A DNA stretch of 64,000 nucleotides from Citrobacter sp. wls619 (lineage in GTDB: Bacteria > Pseudomonadota > Gammaproteobacteria > Enterobacterales > Enterobacteriaceae): the NCBI RefSeq assembly GCF_005281345.1, contig NZ_SZXJ01000083.1, positions 1 through 64,000 of the forward strand. Direction: 5' to 3'. A program made the position numbers and the translations under genes. Under the pieces are notes generated by a model. It did not search any database. It was given only the letters and a program-made list of their open reading frames with translations, and was not told the origin of the DNA. This document shows, piece by piece, positions 57,297-64,000 of this stretch (the stretch's first letter is position 1; the number at the start of each line of letters is the position of its first letter).

Positions 57297-58790
57297 TCAA
57301 ATACCACTTTCCTTGTTATTCAAAAATGAAGATGTTTCATCCGCCTCAAGGGTGAATTTTGATGTATTACCAGATAGATTTTTTGCCAAATTATGAAGGT
57401 TTTTGGTACTTTGAGCCGACGCATCCACGAGTGATGCATTTTGGAGTGTAACGGTGTCCATCTGGTTTACTGCTGCTGCAATCTGATTAATACCAAGATG
57501 CTGCTCATCCGAAGCTACTGTTATATCTTCCATTATTTCACTAACGCGTGAAACAGAGAGTGAAATCTCTTTCATTGCTTCACCAGCATTAGATACTTGC
57601 TCCGTCCCTTCCGCAATTCTTGTAACAGCATTATTAATGAGCCCGTTAATTTCTTGCGCGGCATTGCCACTACGAGTGGCCAGGTTACGGACTTCTGAAG
57701 CAACTACAGCAAAACCACGTCCCTGTTCTCCTGCCCTGGCGGCTTCCACAGCAGCGTTAAGCGCAAGTATATTTGTTTGATTAGCGATACTATTGATAAC
57801 GGTACTGATGTCAGAAATTTGACGGGCATAGTTTTCTATATCCCCCATGGTGGAAACAGCTTCAGCCATAACATCGGTACCTTTGGTTACCGTTGTTTTT
57901 GCAAGTATCGCAAGCTGATTTGCTGAATGTGCATTTTGAGAGTTATTTCCAACGGTGATCTTGATTTGCTCCATGCTTGCTGCTGTTTGCTGCAGTGAAC
58001 TGGCTTGTTGAGATGTCCGAGCAGAAAGATCCTGGTTTCCTTCAGCGATTAGATAAGAGCTTTCATCAATGAGTTGGACATCATGTTTAACTGATGAAAT
58101 AATCTCTTTGAGAAACTTTTGCATTTCACTAATATTGGAAAATAGATCCCCAATTTCATCTTTTCTGGCTATAACAATATTACCAGTTAAATCACCGTAA
58201 GCTATTTTACGCGACAGTACATTGACCTCGCTGATTCTGGCTGTAATGAGTTTCTTCACAACAATATGTGAAGTGAAAACAAGACCAAGGAAAAGCGTTG
58301 CCAATAGCATTAGATAAATATTATTGGTTCGGCTAAAATTAATTATGAAGTCAGTCCCATCTTGAATGTCGTACTTCATTATTAACCCCGTAAAATTATC
58401 TGCTAAACGGGTAAAGCTGCTATTGCTCAATGGTGTGGTTTTATTTTGTTCTAGATCTCGTATCTCTTTTTCAAAGCTTGACTTCAAATCTTGTGTTAAT
58501 TTAACACCTGACTCTGTAGTTTTTGGTGCATGTTGCAAAAACACACTAAAACTTGATTTTGCTTTATCAATCAATTCATTCTTATCTGCTTCAGTGGTAA
58601 GACGAATCTCTTTTAATATTGCTGCTGTGTCAGTTAATGATTTATTTTGATAAAAACTTTGGATTAAACCATTATAATTCACGGATATTTTGTCAATAGA
58701 AATAAATGAAAAAATTGAGAATATCAAGAACATTAACACGAAAACAATGTTAATAGATAGCAAAATGTTGCGGATGGATATGTTTCGCAT
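57297..58790 (-). CDS. Methyl-accepting chemotaxis protein
   Basis: 497 residues. Membrane segments at about 8-30 and 152-172 bound a periplasmic sensor of about 120 residues. A HAMP domain follows, and the cytoplasmic signalling hairpin contains INSIANQTNILALNAAVEAA and GRGFAVVASEVRNLA (split over it). The protein ends ...SSFLNNKESGI; it lacks the C-terminal NWETF-type CheR/CheB tether. The Tar-type 4HB sensor fits roughly by length. Reads with low GC like the flanking flh genes. Probably a partner of the adjoining chemotaxis genes. Confidence 0.9.
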   Translation of the reverse strand: MRNISIRNILLSINIVFVLMFLIFSIFSFISIDKISVNYNGLIQSFYQNKSLTDTAAILKEIRLTTEADKNELIDKAKSSFSVFLQHAPKTTESGVKLTQDLKSSFEKEIRDLEQNKTTPLSNSSFTRLADNFTGLIMKYDIQDGTDFIINFSRTNNIYLMLLATLFLGLVFTSHIVVKKLITARISEVNVLSRKIAYGDLTGNIVIARKDEIGDLFSNISEMQKFLKEIISSVKHDVQLIDESSYLIAEGNQDLSARTSQQASSLQQTAASMEQIKITVGNNSQNAHSANQLAILAKTTVTKGTDVMAEAVSTMGDIENYARQISDISTVINSIANQTNILALNAAVEAARAGEQGRGFAVVASEVRNLATRSGNAAQEINGLINNAVTRIAEGTEQVSNAGEAMKEISLSVSRVSEIMEDITVASDEQHLGINQIAAAVNQMDTVTLQNASLVDASAQSTKNLHNLAKNLSGNTSKFTLEADETSSFLNNKESGI

Positions 58791-59076
58791 TTGTTATTGC
58801 CTTTGCTAATTTAAATGTATGAGCTGGACGACGGAGAACCATCATCCGAATGGTGATAAGAACCATTCTGTTGGATGATAAAATGTCTCACAAATGTTTT
58901 TAATAAGAACAATGTGTGATTTGTTTATTAAGTGTTTTTCATGTTCTCTTCTGAGTGTATTACATCCTTCTTTTAGATGCCTGGTGGCTCTTCAGTTATA
59001 TAGTAATAAGACTACATATATCCCACCGGTTGATTAAGATAAAGTTATGGAAAAGTTTTAGTATAAAATGAAGTAG

Positions 59077-59496
59077 TTAATCGTTTTTGGCGTCTACATA
59101 ATTCACCGTTATCTGGTTACTCAGGATCGTTAATGGGGGAGATATTACTCCCCGGGTCATCAAAACGTATTCAAATCTGTATGGCCATGAAGCTGAATAG
59201 CCGGAGGGAAATGATATTTCACCCGCAAGGTCTGGTAGCGTTAAACAGCCATCTAAGCTGCAGAATTTGATCTTCAGATCTGCCGGGATACGACCATCTG
59301 GTATAATTTTCCATACTAATTTTGTAGGTATTGCTCTGCCATTGAAAGGAGAAGATGGCTGCAACTGTTTGCTTTTTAAAACCTGACCCCCACGCGTTAG
59401 CATTCCACCAAAGCTCTGACTACTCCATGAGAATTCACCGGCCAGAACCAATGAAGATTGCAGTAACAACATGAATACCAGAGTTATTTTTGTCAC
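59077..59496 (-). CDS. flhE: Flagellar protein FlhE
   Basis: 139 residues (E. coli FlhE 130) with a Sec signal (VFMLLLQSSLVLA-GEFSW). FlhE is a periplasmic chaperone-like protein linked to proton-leak control through the flagellar export apparatus. It overlaps the end of flhA by 4 bases. The cysteine pair in KFCSLDGCLTL is conserved in the family. Confidence 0.88.
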   Translation of the reverse strand: MTKITLVFMLLLQSSLVLAGEFSWSSQSFGGMLTRGGQVLKSKQLQPSSPFNGRAIPTKLVWKIIPDGRIPADLKIKFCSLDGCLTLPDLAGEISFPSGYSASWPYRFEYVLMTRGVISPPLTILSNQITVNYVDAKND

Positions 59497-61589
59497 TCTT
59501 TACCACCAATCAGGTAGGTCATACGCACATTTCGCGGAGTATTAATCTCTTGGCTTGAGAGTACAGCCAACTGCGGGTAAACGCGCCTTAAGTAGCGTGA
59601 GAGCATGAGTCTTAATGCTGGATTTACGAGTAAAACCAGTGGGGCACCCAATGCTTCCTGATGCCGTAGCGCTTTTTCGGTTTGCTTCATCAGATTTTCA
59701 GCAATACCAGGCTCAATGGCGCTGCCGCTCTGTGTTGCCTGAATAAGTAGTTGCTCTAAAGACATGTCCAATCCAATGATCTGAATCTCTTCACCACTTG
59801 GGAACCATTGCTGAGTTATTGCGCGAGAAAGGCGTGCGCGTACGCGTGTAGTCATCTCATCAGCATCGCTTTGTGTCGTTGCGAATTCAGCCAGGGTATC
59901 AATAATGGTACGCGTATCCCGAATTGAAACCCGTTCAGAAAGCAGGTTTTGCAGTACTTTATGCAGCGTTGTTAGGCTAATTACAGATGGAATTAAATCC
60001 TCGACTAGCTTTGGTGATTGTTTAGTAAGCTGGTCCAGAAGCAACTGGGCTTCCTGTCGTCCAAACAGTTCGTCGGTATGTGTGCTGATTAAGTGACTTA
60101 GGTGTGTAGCGACAACGGAACTAGGATCCACAACGGTATAACCTAAGGTCTGCGCAAGTTCACGATGAACTTCATCTATCCATAAGGCAGGAAGGCCGAA
60201 AGTCGGTTCTGTACACGGCGTGCCAGGTACTTCTCCTTCAGCACAGCCAGGGTTTATCGCCATTAAGCGATCAGGGTGAACCTCCCCCTGTCCGATATCC
60301 ACTCCTTTAAGAAGGATACGATAGTGGGTTGGTTGCAAATCGTGGTTATCGCGAATATGCACTGGTGGGGGGAGAAAACCCATCCGTTGAGCAAATTTCT
60401 TGCGAATGCCTCTGACACGGGTAAGAAGCTGACCATTTTGCTCATGGTCAACCATGGGTATGAGCCGATACCCCACTTCAAGTCCCAGTACATCTTCCAT
60501 CTGGACGTCGGACCAGGTGGCTTCGTTAACAGCAGATAAATGAGTTTCATCCCGTTCTGGGGGCAGTTGCGAACGACTCTTTTTACTTCGATCCTCCTCA
60601 CGACCGCGCAGATACCAGGCTAATCCTAAAAGCACGGAAGTGAACAGGAGAAAGACGATATTTGGCATACCAGGGATTAGCCCTAAGAGGCCGATCACGG
60701 CAGCTGAAAGGGCGACCACACGCGGAGAGGTAAAGAGCTGACCAACCATCTGCTCCCCAACATCTTGTTCATTTACTACACGTGTTACAACTACACCGGC
60801 GGCAGTTGATATTACCAGGGCTGGAATTTGGGCTACTAGCCCATCGCCTATCGTCAACAGCGTGTAGGTTTCTCCCGCAGTACCGATGGTCAGATCATGC
60901 TGCATAACACCAATAACCAAACCGCCGATAATATTGATTGCCATAATCATTAACCCTGCGATGGCATCACCACGCACGAATTTACTGGCTCCGTCCATCG
61001 AGCCATAAAAATCAGCTTCCTGTGTTACTTCTTTACGACGGCGTTTGGCTTCTTCCTCACCAATAAGGCCTGCGTTGAGATCGGCATCTATTGCCATTTG
61101 TTTTCCTGGCATCCCATCAAGGGTAAAGCGCGCACCAACCTCCGCAATGCGTCCAGCCCCTTTAGTGATAACCATGAAATTTATAATAACAAGTATAATG
61201 AAAACAATAATACCGATAGCAAAATTGCCACCTACCAAGAAATGTCCAAAGGCTTCAACTACTTGCCCAGCTGCTGCCGAACCGTTATGCCCGTACATTA
61301 ATATTACGCGAGTTGATGCAACATTTAGTGCCAAACGTAGTAATGTCGAAAAAAGCAATACTGTTGGGAACGCAGAAAACTCAAGAGTATTTTGTGTAAA
61401 CATCGCAACTAAAAGAATCATTATCGAAAGCACGATGTTAAAAGTGAATAGCAGATCAAGTATAAAAGTGGGCAGTGGCAGAATCATCATTGCCAGGATC
61501 GTAATGATCATTACCGGCCCTGCTAATACCTGCCATTGAGTTTCCTTCATATTGGGTAAACGTAATTTTGTGGCGATATTAACCATCAT
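59493..61589 (-). CDS. flhA: Flagellar type III export gate protein FlhA
   Basis: 698 residues (E. coli 692). N-terminal eight-helix membrane domain, then the FHIPEP signature region (VITKGAGRIAEVGARFTLDG and DADLNAGLIGEEEAKRRR), and a large cytoplasmic domain that forms the export ring. Start at 61589 overlaps the flhB stop by 4 bases (ATGA). By eye it shares about three-quarters of its residues with E. coli FlhA, less than expected for a close relative's native copy. Confidence 0.95.
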   Translation of the reverse strand: MMVNIATKLRLPNMKETQWQVLAGPVMIITILAMMILPLPTFILDLLFTFNIVLSIMILLVAMFTQNTLEFSAFPTVLLFSTLLRLALNVASTRVILMYGHNGSAAAGQVVEAFGHFLVGGNFAIGIIVFIILVIINFMVITKGAGRIAEVGARFTLDGMPGKQMAIDADLNAGLIGEEEAKRRRKEVTQEADFYGSMDGASKFVRGDAIAGLMIMAINIIGGLVIGVMQHDLTIGTAGETYTLLTIGDGLVAQIPALVISTAAGVVVTRVVNEQDVGEQMVGQLFTSPRVVALSAAVIGLLGLIPGMPNIVFLLFTSVLLGLAWYLRGREEDRSKKSRSQLPPERDETHLSAVNEATWSDVQMEDVLGLEVGYRLIPMVDHEQNGQLLTRVRGIRKKFAQRMGFLPPPVHIRDNHDLQPTHYRILLKGVDIGQGEVHPDRLMAINPGCAEGEVPGTPCTEPTFGLPALWIDEVHRELAQTLGYTVVDPSSVVATHLSHLISTHTDELFGRQEAQLLLDQLTKQSPKLVEDLIPSVISLTTLHKVLQNLLSERVSIRDTRTIIDTLAEFATTQSDADEMTTRVRARLSRAITQQWFPSGEEIQIIGLDMSLEQLLIQATQSGSAIEPGIAENLMKQTEKALRHQEALGAPLVLLVNPALRLMLSRYLRRVYPQLAVLSSQEINTPRNVRMTYLIGGKE

Positions 61590-62731
61590 TTTTTAATCTC
61601 TTGTATAAAGTCCAGTTCTGAAGGCACGTGTAGATTTTTGGGTTCGGATGGACGTAACCCAAGGCCTTTGCTCCAATTACGCAGGCTATATACCCAGGCA
61701 AGTACTTCGGCTACTGCGCTATATAGCTCAGTAGGTACTGGTTGACCCGGTTCACAGTGGCGATACAGTGCTCTCGCAAGTGGCGGAGCCTCTAGCATTG
61801 GGACGCGATTTTCTTTAGCTAATTCTCGAATTCTTAAGGCGACAAGGCCGCAGCCAGAGGCAACAACGATCGGTGCACCCATGCTATTTTCTTGATATTT
61901 TAATGCGACTGAATAATGTGTGGGGTTATTCACCACTACATCAGCAGTAGGGACATCAGACATCATTCGTTGCTGTGCAACCTGCCGTTGTAGCTGGCGG
62001 ATACGCCCTTTGATGTGCGGGTCACCCTCTTGATTTTTAAATTCATCCTTCACCTCCTGGCGACTCATTCTTAGTTTTTTATAGTTGCTCCAAAGTTGAT
62101 TAATCACATCGAATAGCACCATTGGGATTAAAGATAAGATGACCAGCAGCATACAACTTGTAATTAGATTGCTGAAATCACGTATTGCCATATGAACAGA
62201 TTCTTGCATTAAATGAGCGAACCTGGACCTATTAAGATATAAAAAAATACCGCCACTAATAGCGGCCAACATCACTTTCAGAATGCTTTTTATCATTTCC
62301 GATAACATTTGGCCGGAAAGCAATCGCTTGACACCTGTTAATGGATTAAGCTTCTTCAAGTTAAATTTTATGGCCTTCCCGCTGATGTTAAGTCCACCGA
62401 TTATCGATGGAGCAATTACGGCAGTAATAAATAGTCCGCCAACAAACGGTAAAATCGCCATAAAAGCCATGCTGAAAAGTGATTTCGCATGACTTAGCAT
62501 ATGTTCGGGATCGCGGATTAACAAAGGATCAAAATTTAATCCTTTGTTAATAATCAATTCCAATTTTTCAACCAAATCGCTTCCACCGGTTAAGATAAGC
62601 CCCAAGCCTGCAAGCAACATAATTAATGTTGTTAATTCGCGAGAACGCGGGATTTGTCCTTCTTCCCTGGCTTTTTGTTTTCGGTGAGGTGTTGGATCTT
62701 CTGTTTTATCGTTTTCACTTTCTTCAGACAT
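61586..62731 (-). CDS. flhB: Flagellar export switch protein FlhB
   Basis: 381 residues (E. coli 382). Four membrane segments; the autocleavage site NPTH lies in VVVNNPTHYSVALKY, where FlhB cuts itself to change export specificity from rod/hook to filament proteins. Lies 18 bases after cheZ. Confidence 0.95.
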   Translation of the reverse strand: MSEESENDKTEDPTPHRKQKAREEGQIPRSRELTTLIMLLAGLGLILTGGSDLVEKLELIINKGLNFDPLLIRDPEHMLSHAKSLFSMAFMAILPFVGGLFITAVIAPSIIGGLNISGKAIKFNLKKLNPLTGVKRLLSGQMLSEMIKSILKVMLAAISGGIFLYLNRSRFAHLMQESVHMAIRDFSNLITSCMLLVILSLIPMVLFDVINQLWSNYKKLRMSRQEVKDEFKNQEGDPHIKGRIRQLQRQVAQQRMMSDVPTADVVVNNPTHYSVALKYQENSMGAPIVVASGCGLVALRIRELAKENRVPMLEAPPLARALYRHCEPGQPVPTELYSAVAEVLAWVYSLRNWSKGLGLRPSEPKNLHVPSELDFIQEIKK

Positions 62732-62749
62732 TACGTCATCCAGACATTA

Positions 62750-63391
62750 TTAGAACCCCAAGGAATCTAATAAGTCATCAACTTGTTCCTGAGAGGCAAC
62801 AATACCCGCCACATTAGTGTTTATTTGTGGCCCGTTCTTGAGGTTCATATCAGTATTTTCAATACCAATATCACGGTCATACATATTTTCAACCAATACA
62901 CTAATAAGCTCTGTCTCAACCGTCTGTATAACCTTCATTAAGCTTTGCAGTACCTGGCCAGTCAGATCCTGGAAGTCTTGCGCCATCATAATTTCAGTAA
63001 GTTGGCGGTTTGTTTGCTGTGTAAGATCAGGGACTTGTAGTAAGAATGCTCGAGTATCTTTCACAAGCACACGTGCGTCGTCAAGCGGCTGTGGTTTTTC
63101 AAACCAGGCATCCCACTGTTTTGTCAGTTTTACCGCATTTTCGCCTAATTCTTCCTGAAGCGGACGGGCAACCTCGACAGCCGTGAGTGCGCGATCCGCT
63201 GCTTGAGAGGTCTTACTTACTACGTAATTTAGCCGATCACGAGTGTTTGGAAAGGCATCGGCCATTTCCTTGATCGTTTGTTCTAGCCCAAGATTTGCCA
63301 TGCTATCGCGTAACAGTCGTGTTAATTGGCCAATACGCAGAAAAAGATCTTTCGGGTGTTCGGTTGATTGGTCTGAGAGGGAAGTCATCAT
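62750..63391 (-). CDS. cheZ: CheY-P phosphatase CheZ
   Basis: 213 residues (E. coli 214). The catalytic region MMAQDFQDLTGQV holds the Gln and Asp needed to dephosphorylate CheY-P; the C-terminal CheY-binding amphipathic segment VDDLLDSLGF is intact. The start overlaps the cheY stop (TAATG). Confidence 0.95.
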   Translation of the reverse strand: MMTSLSDQSTEHPKDLFLRIGQLTRLLRDSMANLGLEQTIKEMADAFPNTRDRLNYVVSKTSQAADRALTAVEVARPLQEELGENAVKLTKQWDAWFEKPQPLDDARVLVKDTRAFLLQVPDLTQQTNRQLTEIMMAQDFQDLTGQVLQSLMKVIQTVETELISVLVENMYDRDIGIENTDMNLKNGPQINTNVAGIVASQEQVDDLLDSLGF

Positions 63392-63780
63392 TATCCCCCA
63401 AGTTTTTCAAAAATCTTGCCAAGCTTTTCTTCAAGCGTAGCGGCAGTGAAAGGCTTAACGATATAACCATTGGCCCCAGCTTGCGCTGCTGCGATAATAT
63501 TTTCTCTTTTTGCTTCAGCTGTCACCATTAGTACTGGTAATTTTGCCATCGCGGGGTCCATTCGAATTGTTTTTAACAACTCAAGGCCATCAATATTCGG
63601 CATGTTCCAATCACTCACAACGAAGTCAAACTCGCCGGAGCTAAGTTTATTTAAAGCATCTTGTCCATCTTCTGCTTCTTCAATATTTGAATATCCAAGA
63701 TCTTGAAGTAAATTACGTACAATACGTCTCATGGTTGCGAAATCATCGACCACTAAAAAATTCAAATTTTTATCTGACAT
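63391..63780 (-). CDS. cheY: Chemotaxis response regulator CheY
   Basis: 129 residues; single receiver domain with all key residues: Asp12, Asp13, phospho-acceptor Asp57, Thr87 and Lys109. It binds the flagellar switch (FliM) when phosphorylated. Its start overlaps the end of cheB by 11 bases, tighter than the cheB-cheY spacing of E. coli. Confidence 0.97.
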   Translation of the reverse strand: MSDKNLNFLVVDDFATMRRIVRNLLQDLGYSNIEEAEDGQDALNKLSSGEFDFVVSDWNMPNIDGLELLKTIRMDPAMAKLPVLMVTAEAKRENIIAAAQAGANGYIVKPFTAATLEEKLGKIFEKLGG

Positions 63781-64000
63781 TGGTATTCTCTCCTGAATAT
63801 CGTGTTTTGTTATGGGTGAAACTTTCCAACAGGCGCAGGCTTATATTATCGAGGTCGACTATATCCTGGGCGGCTTCAAGGGCGATGGCTTCGCGCGGCA
63901 TGCCAAATACCACGCATGTAGCTTCACTCTGTGCCAAAGTAAATGCCCCCGCTTTACGAAGGGCGAGTAATCCGTGAGCGCCATCATTCCCCATTCCGGT
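63770..64000 (-). CDS. cheB: Chemotaxis methylesterase CheB (C-terminal part)
   Basis: The frame runs off the right edge; about 77 residues are visible. They match the end of the CheB methylesterase domain ([18 protein letters not shown], with the catalytic Asp, then [13 protein letters not shown]). CheB demethylates receptors in adaptation. Order cheB-cheY-cheZ-flhB-flhA-flhE equals the standard enteric order. Confidence 0.94.
   Translation of the reverse strand, partial: TGMGNDGAHGLLALRKAGAFTLAQSEATCVVFGMPREAIALEAAQDIVDLDNISLRLLESFTHNKTRYSGENTNVR

Noticed and set aside
58791-59076. Sigma-28 promoter for the MCP gene
   Set aside because: No acceptable TAAAGTTT / GCCGATAA pair was seen upstream on the minus strand.

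Overview
The window comes from the chromosome of an enterobacterium close to Citrobacter and Salmonella. From about 2.2 to 29.1 kb the genes and their order match the emrAB-proU-nrdHIEF-stpA-gab stretch of Escherichia, Salmonella and Citrobacter. The tctCBA/tctDE citrate locus that follows is typical of Salmonella and Citrobacter. Several intergenic gaps carry REP/BIME palindromes of the enteric type. Citrobacter is the best guess; species cannot be fixed by reading alone.

Layout. (1) 1-2.2 kb: the end of an AT-rich gene for a coiled-coil FKBP-type protein, then a decayed group II intron lying just past the stop of emrB, where luxS is the usual neighbour. (2) 2.2-8.1 kb: emrB, emrA, mprA, ygaH, ygaZ and an intact ygaY-type MFS exporter. 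(3) 8.3-15.8 kb: proVWX (glycine betaine uptake) and nrdHIEF (class Ib ribonucleotide reductase), with recognisable proU promoter and paired NrdR-like boxes. (4) 15.9-21.8 kb: a divergent AhpD-like gene and MocR regulator in place of ygaM, then ygaC, alaE, stpA, a small DUF2158 gene, ygaP, ygaV, yqaE and kbp. (5) 21.8-29.1 kb: the glutarate/GABA operon glaH-lhgO-gabD-gabT-gabP with its repressor glaR. (6) 29.4-36.2 kb: an SDR/LysR divergent pair, then tctCBA with the divergent tctDE two-component system.

From 36.2 kb on the content is accessory. A tightly packed rightward operon of eleven genes (36.7-49.8 kb) encodes a complete Wzx/Wzy exopolysaccharide pathway. Its first four genes (initiating transferase, outer-membrane barrel, Wza-like lipoprotein, Wzc-like co-polymerase) follow the vpsL-M-N-O order of Vibrio. 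The co-polymerase has lost its kinase motifs, and the last gene is a secreted DUF4832 TIM-barrel protein. A convergent pair (beta-propeller protein plus a GalE paralogue) lies across a shared terminator. Next come a CynT-like carbonic anhydrase and an AraC / NhaC-type transporter / PatB-type C-S lyase cassette. At the right end an MCP gene sits beside flhE-flhA-flhB-cheZ-cheY-cheB. These six genes are normally far from gab in E. coli. Their AT-richer DNA and protein divergence suggest an additional, acquired flagellar/chemotaxis locus rather than the ancestral one.

The points most worth checking are the vps-like locus with its pseudo-kinase, the second-looking flagellar locus, the NhaC-PatB cassette, and the Gly/Asn-repeat ORF with a perfect 14-bp inverted repeat at the accessory junction. 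Functions come from sequence reading and knowledge of families; no database searches were run.
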